Origin: Pseudorhodobacter sp. PARRP1
GTDB lineage: Bacteria; Pseudomonadota; Alphaproteobacteria; Rhodobacterales; Rhodobacteraceae
Direction of reading: 5' to 3'
Assembly: GCA_002256245.1 (NCBI GenBank)
Contig: NKIU01000006.1
Coordinates: forward strand, 1 to 64,000
DNA length: 64,000 nucleotides
The translations under genes and the position numbers were made by a program. Positions 51,763-59,479 of the stretch are shown one piece after another; position 1 is the first letter of the stretch; every line of letters begins with the position of its first letter. The notes beneath the pieces were generated by a model. It saw only the letters and a list, made by a program, of their open reading frames with translations. It did no database searches and was not told the DNA's origin.

Positions 51763-52833
51763 TTATTCCCCATACGCATTCTTGTCGTGCTTCTCGACGA
51801 TCTTGGCAAACCGCCGCGCAAACCGTTCATCCGCCTTGGCTTTCTGCTCCAGCACCTGCCGCGCGAACACCATGTGGCCTTCGTGGGCTTCCAGCATGTC
51901 GGCCATTTTCTGATTGGTCGCAGCGCCAATCGCGGCCATCGCCACCTGCGCTTCTTGGTCGGTTTTCACGCCGATTTCGTTGATGCGGTGGGCAACGTCC
52001 TGCTGCTGCGCGGTCTTCAGGCTGGCGGTCAGCGCATCGTAAAGCACCACGCGCTGCTTGGTATCCGTTTGCAATTTGTTGATCAAAACCAACTGGGTGG
52101 CCGCCTGATTGGTCAAACTATCGACCCAGGTTTTCCCTTTTTCGATATAGCGCTCCAGCGTCTGGCTTTTCGCCAGTTGCACCTGCTCATCCTGCACCAG
52201 CGCGTTGTAGCGCCCGTTCAGGGTGGCAAGGTCGGTTTCCAGCTTGGTGCGGGCCGAGGCATCCTGTTCGACGCTGATCTTGTTCTCAAGCTCGATGATC
52301 TTCGGGTCCATCCCGGCCACTTCGGCCCGCACGGCTTCCAGCGCCGCCACGGTCGCTTCACGTTCGGTCAGCGTGCTGCCAAGGTTGGCCTCCACCGTCG
52401 ATTTCTGCGCATTCAGCATGTCCAACTGGCCCTGCAACAGCCGCACGATGATGTCGGATTTCGAGATCAGATCCTGCAATTTGCTGTCAATCGACGCCGT
52501 CCGCATCCGTTCTTGCCGCATCGATTCCGACTTGGCCGACGAAAACATCCCGATGAAGCTTTCCATCCCGGTTTTCGAGCGCATCTCGTCGAAATCTTTC
52601 GAGAACCCCGCCGTCACATCATCCAGACCCATGATCAGTTCGGCGATGTTGGCGTTCATCAGATCGGTGTGCTTGTGCACATCTTCCAACGAGGCGTTTT
52701 CGATATCCACGGCTGTGCCGGCATCCAGTTTGGCGCGCGCCTCTTCGATCCGCCCGGTGATCGCGGAAATCTTTGCCTGTGCTGCCGCGACTTGCGCCTG
52801 GCTTTCCTTGATCTGCGTTTCGAAATCGGCCAT
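51763..52833 (-). CDS. Coiled-coil protein, first gene of the AAA+ operon
   Basis: A 356-residue, mostly helical protein. Long heptad-like stretches rich in Ala/Gln/Glu/Lys lie at about 1-45 (QIKESQAQVAAAQAKISAIT) and 105-250 (for example KIIELENKISVEQDASARTK). The amphipathic middle (DVTAGFSKDFDEMRSKTGME, FIGMFSSAKSESMRQERM) could touch a membrane or partner. The general appearance recalls TelA (toxic-anion resistance) proteins, but no diagnostic motif confirms it. GGAGGGTTCG precedes the ATG. It heads the six-gene operon, and the 174 bp upstream holds its promoter. Confidence 0.75.
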   Translation of the reverse strand: MADFETQIKESQAQVAAAQAKISAITGRIEEARAKLDAGTAVDIENASLEDVHKHTDLMNANIAELIMGLDDVTAGFSKDFDEMRSKTGMESFIGMFSSAKSESMRQERMRTASIDSKLQDLISKSDIIVRLLQGQLDMLNAQKSTVEANLGSTLTEREATVAALEAVRAEVAGMDPKIIELENKISVEQDASARTKLETDLATLNGRYNALVQDEQVQLAKSQTLERYIEKGKTWVDSLTNQAATQLVLINKLQTDTKQRVVLYDALTASLKTAQQQDVAHRINEIGVKTDQEAQVAMAAIGAATNQKMADMLEAHEGHMVFARQVLEQKAKADERFARRFAKIVEKHDKNAYGE

Positions 52834-53007
52834 CGAACCCTCCGTTATGAATACCGTGCCATCATATAGGCATGTTAAATCAAGTTACATCACTTCGGTC
52901 GGGAATATTCGCAAGCTGGCGCCGCCCCATGACCGACTCTGCCAACCTTGCCGCAGTCGGGTCCTGTCGCCAAGCGGTTTCGGGCAGCATCGCCGCGCAG
53001 ACAGCCG

Positions 53008-53847
53008 TCAGACCGGGATATTGTCGATCAGCCGCACGCCGTCCAGCCAAGCCGCCGAAAGCATCCGGCGCGGGCGGCGCGGATCATCCGAGGGCATCAA
53101 GGTTTCGGCATCGCGCAACTCGATATACTCCACCCGCTCAAACCCCGCCGCGCGCAGCTTCTCAGCCGCCTCGCGGATCGCCATGCGGTCGGATTGCCCG
53201 GCGCGGATTTCATCTGCCGCCACCGTCACGGCGGCATAAAGCACCCCAGCCACCGCCCGCCCTTGCGCAGTCAAACGGACATTGCGCGACGACATCGCCA
53301 AACCGTCAGCCTCGCGGATCGTCTCACACCCCACCACCGTCACAGGCAGGTTCAGATCGCGCACCAGCCGCAGCACCACCTGCAACTGCTGCCAATCCTT
53401 CTGGCCAAAATATCCGCGATTGGCCTCTGTCATGCCAAACAGCTTGGTCACCACCGTGGCCACGCCGTCAAAATGCCCCGGCCGCATCCGCCCCTCCAGC
53501 GGTTCCGACACCCCGCCGACCGAGACGGTGGTGATGAAGCCGTCAGGATAAACCTCGTCCACCCCCGGCGCGAACACCACATCGACCGGCACGCCAGACA
53601 ACAGCGCTGCATCGGCCTCAAGCGTGCGGGGGTATTTCTTGAGATCATCCGGGTTGTTGAACTGCTTGGGGTTGACGAAAATCGTCGTGATCACCCGATC
53701 ACATTCCGCCCGCGCCCGCCGCGCCAGCGACAGATGGCCTTCATGCAGCGCCCCCATCGTGGGCACCACGCCCACGCTTTCGCCCGCAGCTTTCCACCCG
53801 CGCACCACCGCGCGCAGCTCTGCAATCGTCTTGATAATCTGCGTCAA
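53008..53847 (-). CDS. panC: Pantothenate synthetase
   Basis: A 279-residue enzyme that joins pantoate and beta-alanine with ATP to make pantothenate. [20 protein letters not shown] (about 26-45, the HxGH motif), [34 protein letters not shown] and [13 protein letters not shown] (KMSKS-like) are conserved. Its ATG overlaps the panB stop by four bases. panD is not present nearby. Confidence 0.97.
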   Translation of the reverse strand: MTQIIKTIAELRAVVRGWKAAGESVGVVPTMGALHEGHLSLARRARAECDRVITTIFVNPKQFNNPDDLKKYPRTLEADAALLSGVPVDVVFAPGVDEVYPDGFITTVSVGGVSEPLEGRMRPGHFDGVATVVTKLFGMTEANRGYFGQKDWQQLQVVLRLVRDLNLPVTVVGCETIREADGLAMSSRNVRLTAQGRAVAGVLYAAVTVAADEIRAGQSDRMAIREAAEKLRAAGFERVEYIELRDAETLMPSDDPRRPRRMLSAAWLDGVRLIDNIPV

Positions 53848-54677
53848 GGCTGCTTGCCCTTCAGCACATCCGCGAAGGAATGTTCCTCGGCAGGGAACTG
53901 CCGCGCCCGCACCTCTGCCGCATATTCGGCGATGGCTTCCGAGGCCAAACCGCCCAGATTGGCGTAGCGTTTGACAAATTTCGGGCGGAATTCGGTGAAG
54001 AACCCCAGCATGTCATCCACGACCAACACCTGCCCGTCACAGGCTGCCCCCGCGCCGATGCCAATCGTCGGGATGCTCAGCCGTTGCGTGATCCGCGCCG
54101 CCAGCCCCATCGGCACCTTTTCCAACACCACCGAGAACGCGCCCGCCGCCTCAACCGCCAGCGCATCCTGCATCACCTGATCAGCCTCGGCCTCGCGGCC
54201 CACCACCTTGTAGCCGCCCAAAGTGTTCACCGATTGCGGCGTCAGGCCAATATGCGCCTGCACCGGAATGCCCCGTTTGGTCAAAAACGCAATGGTTTCC
54301 GCCATATGCGCGCCACCCTCCAGCTTGACACAGGGTGCGCCGGTTTCGACCATCAGCCGCGCCGCGTTGCGATAGGCCTGCTGCGGGCTTTCCTCATAGC
54401 TGCCAAACGGCATGTCGATCACCGCCATCGCCTTTTGCAACCCGCGCACCACCGCACGCCCATGCAGGATCATCATCTCCATCGTCACGCCAATCGTGCT
54501 GGGCATGCCGTGCAGCACCATGCCCACCGAATCGCCCACCAGCGCCATATCGCAATGCGCATCAACCAGTCGGGCAATCGGGGTGGTGTAGGCGGTCAGC
54601 ACAACCAGCGGGGCTTGGCCTTTGCGGGCGCGAATATCAGGCGGCAGAACTGCGCGAACAGGGGACGTTGCACTCAT
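53844..54677 (-). CDS. panB: Ketopantoate hydroxymethyltransferase
   Basis: A 277-residue enzyme that adds a hydroxymethyl group from methylene-tetrahydrofolate to ketoisovalerate. [72 protein letters not shown] and [20 protein letters not shown] carry the metal and substrate residues. It forms a two-gene operon with panC. It is divergent from the cupin gene. Confidence 0.97.
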   Translation of the reverse strand: MSATSPVRAVLPPDIRARKGQAPLVVLTAYTTPIARLVDAHCDMALVGDSVGMVLHGMPSTIGVTMEMMILHGRAVVRGLQKAMAVIDMPFGSYEESPQQAYRNAARLMVETGAPCVKLEGGAHMAETIAFLTKRGIPVQAHIGLTPQSVNTLGGYKVVGREAEADQVMQDALAVEAAGAFSVVLEKVPMGLAARITQRLSIPTIGIGAGAACDGQVLVVDDMLGFFTEFRPKFVKRYANLGGLASEAIAEYAAEVRARQFPAEEHSFADVLKGKQP

Positions 54678-54825
54678 CTGATCGGCTCCGCGTTAGTTTG
54701 TGCCAAACATATGGGCACAAGCCAGCGGGGACAGCAAGATTATTACGCTGCATTGCAGCGGCAAACCCGCTTGACGCGCCGATGATCTGCGGGCGCTATG
54801 GCCGCGAAACAAAGCAGAGGCAGCC

Positions 54826-55167
54826 ATGTCGCAGATCGAACGCGTCACCCGCGCGGGCATCCAGCCCGAAATCACCCGCCCCGACCCATCACGCGTGCTG
54901 GCGGGCGATCCGGTTCACACCACTTGGAACATCGAGGATCGCGATGGTTTGTATTGCGGCTTGTGGCAATCCACGCCGGGCACTTGGACGGTCAGCTACA
55001 GTGAGTGGGAATATGTCTATATTCACGCAGGCCATTCGGTGTTGACCGATGCCAACGGCACGCAGACCACCCTGAAAGCGGGTGACAGCTTTATCATCCG
55101 CCCCGGTTATTCGGGGTCTTGGCAGGTGATCGAGACCACGCTGAAAGACTATGTGATCAAGGCGTAA
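54826..55167 (+). CDS. Small cupin-domain protein
   Basis: A 113-residue single-domain cupin. EWEYVYIHAGHSVLTD and LKAGDSFIIRPGYSGSWQVI correspond to the two cupin motifs of the DUF861-like group that also includes ureidoglycine aminohydrolase, although the metal His pattern is reduced. It may bind a small ligand or have an isomerase or hydrolase role; no pathway context is present. AGAGG precedes the ATG. A perfect intrinsic terminator follows five bases after the stop. Confidence 0.85.
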   Translation: MSQIERVTRAGIQPEITRPDPSRVLAGDPVHTTWNIEDRDGLYCGLWQSTPGTWTVSYSEWEYVYIHAGHSVLTDANGTQTTLKAGDSFIIRPGYSGSWQVIETTLKDYVIKA

Positions 55168-55170
55168 TGC

Positions 55171-55201
55171 AAAAAGGCCCCGCCTGTTGCGGGGCCTTTT
55201 T
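55171..55201. terminator. Bidirectional intrinsic terminator
   Basis: AAAAAGGCCCCGC (55171-55183), loop CTGTT and GCGGGGCCTTTTT (55189-55201) form a perfect 13-bp stem with A- and T-runs on the two sides. It lies between the convergent cupin and L,D-transpeptidase genes and can stop both transcripts. Confidence 0.93.
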
Positions 55202-55220
55202 AGATAGATTTGCAGGCGGC

Positions 55221-56141
55221 TTAGCCGTTGCTTGACGCGCCGTCTGCCGATGCAAGTTCGGGCAAGGGCGGGCAATCCGCCTCATCAATCCCTTTGCGCT
55301 TGCAAGCCGACAGCCGCTTTTTCTCGGCTTTCGCGGCATTCTTTGCATCAAGCTCGGCCTGTTTGGCGGCTGCAGCGGCGGCCGCGGCCTCTTGCTCGAC
55401 CATCATCTGCTCGTCCTGCGGTTTTTTCGCAATGTTCTCGGGGGTTTCCGGAACAGCGCGCCCCCAGGCGTCGTCCATATACGGGCCTTCGATGGCCAAA
55501 CTCTCTTCCAGCGAACGCACCTTGACCCGCGTGCCAAGATCAATCCGGTCGTAGAGGTCAATCGCGTCCTGGTTGAACAGGCGGATACAGCCCGCCGAGG
55601 TGGCGTGTCCGATGGTCTCGTTCTGGATGGTGCCGTGGATGCGGAACATCGAGTCGCGGCCACCGCGATACAGATACATCGCCCGTGCGCCCAGCGGATT
55701 ATCAAGACCACCCGCGCGACCGCCCGCATACTCGGCATATAGATCAGGCCGCGTGCGGATCATGTTCGCTGTCGGCTGCCAGGACGGCCATTTCGCCTTG
55801 CGCCCGATCACGCCATTGCCGCGGAACGACAGGCCTTCGCGACCCACCGCGATCGCATAGCGCATCGCACGGCCGTTTTCCTGCACCAGATACAGTTTGC
55901 GCGCGAAGGTATCGACAACAATCGTCCCCGGCGCGTCGTCGGCGGTGTAATCCACCTCGGCGCGGGCGCGATCAGCCGTCAAAAGCTCGGCATCGACGGG
56001 TTGGATGTAAAAGCCCTCATCCTCGACCCCCTCATAACCCGGCACCACGGCAGGCGTCACGGATTTCGGCGTCGGCGTGCCACAGGCGGCAAGAAGGCTA
56101 AGCGACATCGCGCCAAGCAGGCGGAAAATGGAATTGTTCAC
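55221..56141 (-). CDS. L,D-transpeptidase (YkuD) lipoprotein
   Basis: A 306-residue cell-wall enzyme. The leader FRLLGAMSLSLLAACG ends in a lipobox (LAAC), so the mature protein should be lipid-anchored. GTIVVDTFARKLYLV opens the YkuD domain, and IHGTIQNETIGHATSAGCIR contains the catalytic HGT…SxGC(I/V)R Cys. It makes 3-3 cross-links or attaches proteins to peptidoglycan. A long Ala/Glu/Lys-rich tail (about 230-306) follows the domain, ending in CKRKGIDEADCPPLP with two Cys. The GTG at 56141 was chosen because it starts the signal peptide; an ATG 13 codons upstream gives an odd N-terminus. Confidence 0.87.
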   Translation of the reverse strand: MNNSIFRLLGAMSLSLLAACGTPTPKSVTPAVVPGYEGVEDEGFYIQPVDAELLTADRARAEVDYTADDAPGTIVVDTFARKLYLVQENGRAMRYAIAVGREGLSFRGNGVIGRKAKWPSWQPTANMIRTRPDLYAEYAGGRAGGLDNPLGARAMYLYRGGRDSMFRIHGTIQNETIGHATSAGCIRLFNQDAIDLYDRIDLGTRVKVRSLEESLAIEGPYMDDAWGRAVPETPENIAKKPQDEQMMVEQEAAAAAAAAKQAELDAKNAAKAEKKRLSACKRKGIDEADCPPLPELASADGASSNG

Positions 56142-56357
56142 GGGGCAGAGACTCGGCTGTGAGGAATATTGTGTCTGCACCTAGAGCCTGCGGTTCGGGT
56201 TCCGTCAAGCCCTGTGAAATGATTGAAAATCGAAAACGCCCGGATTCTGCCCGCAGGGCATGATTCGTTGCATATCAACGGCCCAGGTGCCGCGAGGATA
56301 CCGGATTTCGCCCGAAAACCCCGCGCTTCCGCCATCCAAAAAAACTGCGCCGACTCG

Positions 56358-56382
56358 GGAACGTTTTTGTGAACACCGCGTT
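56358..56382 (+). promoter_or_regulatory. GGAAC-N16-CGTT promoter-like site before the GlsB/YeaQ gene
   Basis: GGAAC (56358-56362) and CGTT (56379-56382) are exactly 16 bases apart, matching the EcfG general-stress promoter of alphaproteobacteria. It lies 50 bp before the ATG of a stress-type membrane protein gene. Not every member of the Rhodobacteraceae has EcfG, so the host sigma factor is unconfirmed. Confidence 0.5.
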
Positions 56383-56432
56383 ATCGCTGCATAACCACCG
56401 CAGGTCGCGGTGCAATAACGAGGGAAAGTGTC

Positions 56433-56687
56433 ATGGGAATTGAAAGTTTGTTGATCTTCTTGCTGATCGGCGCAATCGCTGGCTGGCTGGCAGGGCAGAT
56501 CGTGTCTGGCTATGGCTTTGGCCTGCTCGGCAACATCGTCATCGGGATCGTCGGCGCCTTCATCGCAGGCCTGCTGTTTCCGCGCATCGGGTTTGTTCTG
56601 GATGGCGGGATCTTGGCCTCTATCGTGCACGCCACAATCGGTGCGGTCATTCTGCTGTTCTTGATCAAATTGGTCAAACGCGCCTGA
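56433..56687 (+). CDS. GlsB/YeaQ/YmgE family stress-response membrane protein
   Basis: An 84-residue, Gly-rich membrane protein with three helices (SLLIFLLIGAIAGWLAGQIV, LLGNIVIGIVGAFIAGLLFP, SIVHATIGAVILLFLIKLV), the transglycosylase-associated protein family. Members are induced by stress or stationary phase, but the molecular role is unknown. GAGGGAAAG precedes the ATG. A stress-type promoter match lies 50 bp upstream and a bidirectional terminator follows. Confidence 0.9.
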   Translation: MGIESLLIFLLIGAIAGWLAGQIVSGYGFGLLGNIVIGIVGAFIAGLLFPRIGFVLDGGILASIVHATIGAVILLFLIKLVKRA

Positions 56688-56704
56688 CCTTGGCGACAGA
56701 TGAA

Positions 56705-56733
56705 AAAAGGCCGGGGCATGTCCCCGGCCTTTT
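56705..56733. terminator. Bidirectional intrinsic terminator
   Basis: AAAAGGCCGGGG (56705-56716), loop CATGT and CCCCGGCCTTTT (56722-56733) form a perfect 12-bp stem between the convergent GlsB-like and creatinase genes, with A and T runs suitable for both strands. Confidence 0.92.
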
Positions 56734-56737
56734 GCGT

Positions 56738-57946
56738 TTACCCGACGACGTTAAAACCCGGTCCGTAAGGATATTTGGTGATATCTTCATTGCCGTCTTC
56801 GGTGATGAACAAGATGTCATGCTCGCGGTAACCGCCCGCGCCCGGCTGCCCTTCAGGAATGGTCAACATCGGCTCCATGCTGATCACCATGCCCGGTTCC
56901 AGCACCGTGTCGATATCCTCGCGCAACTCTAGGCCCGCCTCGCGGCCATAGTAATGCGACAGAACACCAAACGAATGGCCATAGCCAAACGTGCGGTATT
57001 GCAGCACCTGATGCTCTTCAAAGAAGGTGTTCAGCTTGGCAGTCACCTCGGCGCAAGACGCGCCCGGCTTCAGCAGACTGATGCCGTATTCATGCGCGGC
57101 GACGTTGATCTCCCACATCCGAAGGCTTGCCGGATCAACCTCCTGGACGAACATCGTCCGCTCCAATGCGGTATAATAGCCTGAAATCATTGGAAAAGTG
57201 TTCAGGCTCAGGATATCGCCGCGCTTCAGCTTGCGGCTGGTCACCGGGTTGTGCGCGCCATCGGTGTTGATGCCCGACTGGAACCACACCCAGGTGTCGC
57301 GGTATTCGGCATCCGGGAAGCGCTTGGCAATCTCCAACTCCATCGCATCGCGCCCCGCCATCGCAATGTCGATCTCCCGCGCGCCTTCGCGCACGGCCTC
57401 ACGAATGGCAAAGCCGCCCACATCGGCAACCCCCGCCCCGTGCCGGATCAAATCCAACTCGGCCTGCGATTTCATCATCCGCTGCTCCATCGTCCCGCGC
57501 GAGATATCGACACCGCGCTTGGGCTTAAGGAAATGGTTCAGCTTTTCCGATTGCAACAAGGTCAGATGGTCTGCCTCGCAGCCAATCACACGACCCTCAC
57601 CCGTGACAGACAAAATCGCACGCCAGTAATTATCGCGCTGCCAGTCGGTGTAGGTGATGTTGTCACCATGCCCACGCCGCCACGGCTGGCCCGCATCAAT
57701 CCCCGCCGAGATCGTGATGCTTTGCGTCGGCGTCACCACCAGCCCGTAGGGCCGCCCGAACGAGCAATACAAAAAGCCAGAATAATACGCGATGTTGTGC
57801 ATCGAGGTGAACACGCAGGCCTCCACCCCATGCACCTCCATCAGATCGCGCAGGCCGGCAAGGCGCGCGTCATATTCCTCGGACGCAAACGGCAAAATCC
57901 GGTCGCCTTGGTGGAAACGATATTGCTCTGGACGTGTCGTCATCAT
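56738..57946 (-). CDS. Creatinase (creatine amidinohydrolase)
   Basis: A 402-residue M24-fold enzyme that hydrolyses creatine to sarcosine and urea. The match to Pseudomonas creatinase is extensive: YYSGFLYCSFGRPYGLVVT, AGQPWRR, YTDWQRDNYW, WFQSGINTDGAHNPVTSRK (with the catalytic His), DILSLNTFPMISGYYTALER, QYRTFGYGHSFGVLSHYYGR and VLEPGMVISMEP. Length also agrees (403 aa). This family keeps the pita-bread fold but not metallopeptidase activity. GAGG lies before the ATG at 57946 and is partly paired in a leader hairpin. No creatininase, sarcosine oxidase or urease gene is in the window, so further breakdown must be encoded elsewhere. Confidence 0.9.
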   Translation of the reverse strand: MMTTRPEQYRFHQGDRILPFASEEYDARLAGLRDLMEVHGVEACVFTSMHNIAYYSGFLYCSFGRPYGLVVTPTQSITISAGIDAGQPWRRGHGDNITYTDWQRDNYWRAILSVTGEGRVIGCEADHLTLLQSEKLNHFLKPKRGVDISRGTMEQRMMKSQAELDLIRHGAGVADVGGFAIREAVREGAREIDIAMAGRDAMELEIAKRFPDAEYRDTWVWFQSGINTDGAHNPVTSRKLKRGDILSLNTFPMISGYYTALERTMFVQEVDPASLRMWEINVAAHEYGISLLKPGASCAEVTAKLNTFFEEHQVLQYRTFGYGHSFGVLSHYYGREAGLELREDIDTVLEPGMVISMEPMLTIPEGQPGAGGYREHDILFITEDGNEDITKYPYGPGFNVVG

Positions 57947-58068
57947 CAGACCTCATGTTTGGGGTCTGGGCGATTGCGCCCCGGAACCCCGAAAGGTCCC
58001 GGCGTGCAGGACGAAAGCAGGTTTCCCTGCAAGCTTTGGGGATGCCCCTGTGGCGACGCCATCGCCAC
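57947..58068 (-). promoter_or_regulatory. Hairpin-rich 5' leader of the creatinase gene
   Basis: Read on the minus strand, the 122 bases before the ATG contain GTGGCGA-N5-TCGCCAC (58068-58050), GGGG-N3-CCCC, GCAGG-GAAA-CCTGC with a GNRA-type loop (58029-58016) and a second competing CCTGC nearby, an 8-bp stem CCGGGACC…GGTTCCGG, and CAGACC-N10-GGTCTG whose 3' arm includes part of the GAGG ribosome site next to the AUG. This looks like an aptamer-plus-expression-platform layout. No known riboswitch class was recognised. Whether this stretch is transcribed is not shown. Confidence 0.4.
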
Positions 58069-58089
58069 GGCTTGGGTTCAGATTAATTC

Positions 58090-58157
58090 CCGCAGGCCCG
58101 CTTGGCAAGCCTGCGGAATTCGCGCGAATTCCGTGCACGATTTCCGATCCGGAAATC
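58090..58157. repeat. Cluster of three palindromes between yghU-like and creatinase genes
   Basis: Three exact inverted repeats follow one another: CCGCAGGC…GCCTGCGG (58090-58116), the 20-bp palindrome CGGAATTCGCGCGAATTCCG (58114-58133), and GATTTCCG-ATC-CGGAAATC (58139-58157). They begin nine bases after the YghU-like stop. They could terminate that transcript, act as operators for creatinase, or be REP-like elements. Confidence 0.6.
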
Positions 58158-58165
58158 GGTTGCGC

Positions 58166-59017
58166 TTAAACGGCCTTGCCGGCGAAATCTTCCGGCCCGT
58201 GCCGCTCTGGCACCTGCTCGGCCTCATCGCCCCAGTTGCGGTTCACAATCCGGCCGCGTTTGACCGCCGGTCGCGCGTCAATCGCATCGGCCCAGCGCTT
58301 GAGGTTCTTGTAGATGCCCACATCCAGAAACTCTGCCGAATTGGCATAGCTGCGCCCCAGCACCATGCTGCCATACCACGGCCAGATCGCCATATCGGCA
58401 ATCGAATAATCCTGCCCCGCGATGAACGGCACCTCGGCCAGACGCCGATCCAGCACATCCAATTGCCGTTTGGTTTCCATCGCATAGCGGTTGATCGGAT
58501 ATTCAAACTTCTCGGGCGCATAGGCAAAGAAATGGCCAAAGCCACCGCCCAAAAACGGCGCCGACCCCATCTGCCAGAACAGCCAGTTCATCACCTCGGT
58601 GCGCGCAGACCCGCTGGCGGGCAGAAACGCGCCAAACTTGTCAGCCAGATGCACCAGCATCGAGCCCGATTCGAACAGCCGCAGCGGCTCGGGCCCAGTC
58701 AGATCCAGCAATGCCGGGATTTTCGAGTTCGGGTTGACCTCGACAAACCCCGAGCCGAACTGATCGCCGTTGCTGATGTTGATCAACCAGGCGTCATACT
58801 CGGCGGCATGGCCAGCCGCCAACAATTCCTCGAACATGATCGAGACCTTTTGGCCATTCGGCGTTGCCAGCGAGTAAAGCTGGAAGCCATGCTTGCCACG
58901 CGGCAGCACTTTGTCATGGGTCGCCCCAGCAATCGGGCGGTTGATACTGGCGAACTGACCACCATTGGCGGCATCCCAGGTCCAGACCTTCGGCGGAACA
59001 TAGGCTGTGCTAGACAT
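58166..59017 (-). CDS. yghU: Glutathione S-transferase-like disulfide-bond oxidoreductase (YghU type)
   Basis: A 283-residue Nu-class glutathione transferase relative. Opening VPPKVWTWDAANGGQFASIN and RPIAGATHDKVLPRGKHGFQ, then QLYSLATPNGQKVSIMFEEL, NPNSKIPALLD and ESGSMLVHLADKFGAFLP form the thioredoxin-like half, and VMNWLFWQMGSAPFLGGGFG the helical half. YghU/YfcG enzymes bind two glutathiones and reduce disulfides or peroxides. AAAGGA lies upstream of the ATG at 59017; the longer frame lacks resemblance. It is divergent from the zinc-ribbon gene. Confidence 0.9.
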   Translation of the reverse strand: MSSTAYVPPKVWTWDAANGGQFASINRPIAGATHDKVLPRGKHGFQLYSLATPNGQKVSIMFEELLAAGHAAEYDAWLINISNGDQFGSGFVEVNPNSKIPALLDLTGPEPLRLFESGSMLVHLADKFGAFLPASGSARTEVMNWLFWQMGSAPFLGGGFGHFFAYAPEKFEYPINRYAMETKRQLDVLDRRLAEVPFIAGQDYSIADMAIWPWYGSMVLGRSYANSAEFLDVGIYKNLKRWADAIDARPAVKRGRIVNRNWGDEAEQVPERHGPEDFAGKAV

Positions 59018-59148
59018 CGAAAAATCCTTTTGGGGCGGTCTGCCCCGGGCATCGGAAGGTAAGCACGAATCCGCCCTGCGACAAGCTGGCCCGCTTGCAC
59101 AAAATCCCACACACCCCATCTCAAGGGCGCACAACAAAGGAGAACCGC

Positions 59149-59472
59149 ATGCGCTGCCCCGTAGATAATGAGACTTTGGTGATGGCCGACCGCAACGGCG
59201 TCGAGATCGACTATTGCCCCAAATGCCGTGGTGTCTGGCTGGATCGGGGCGAGTTGGACAAGATCATCGAGCGTGCCGCCGCCGCTCCGGCAGCGCCTGC
59301 CCCTCGGGAAGCCGCGCCGATTTATCAGCCCGAGCCGGGGTATCGCGCCGAACCCGCCCGCCATGCGGGCGGGCGTGAGGAACCGCGCCGCAAGGATTAC
59401 GACGATGATGATCGTTACCACGGCAAAAAGCGCCGTCGGGAAAGTTTTCTGGGCGATCTGTTCGATTTCTAA
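59149..59472 (+). CDS. TFIIB-type zinc-ribbon protein
   Basis: A 107-residue protein. MRCPVDNETLVMADRNGVEI and DYCPKCRGVWLDRGELDKII (about 21-40) make a zf-TFIIB zinc ribbon with two CxxC-like pairs. An Ala/Pro-rich linker and a very charged tail (DYDDDDRYHGKKRRRES) ending in FLGDLFDF follow. The function of these small proteins is unknown. AAAGGAG precedes the ATG at 59149. Confidence 0.88.
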   Translation: MRCPVDNETLVMADRNGVEIDYCPKCRGVWLDRGELDKIIERAAAAPAAPAPREAAPIYQPEPGYRAEPARHAGGREEPRRKDYDDDDRYHGKKRRRESFLGDLFDF

Positions 59473-59479
59473 GCCACCC

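Noticed and set aside
51763-52833. Calling the coiled-coil protein TelA and the operon tellurite resistance
   Set aside because: Only general helical character is shared. No diagnostic TelA block or ter gene is visible.
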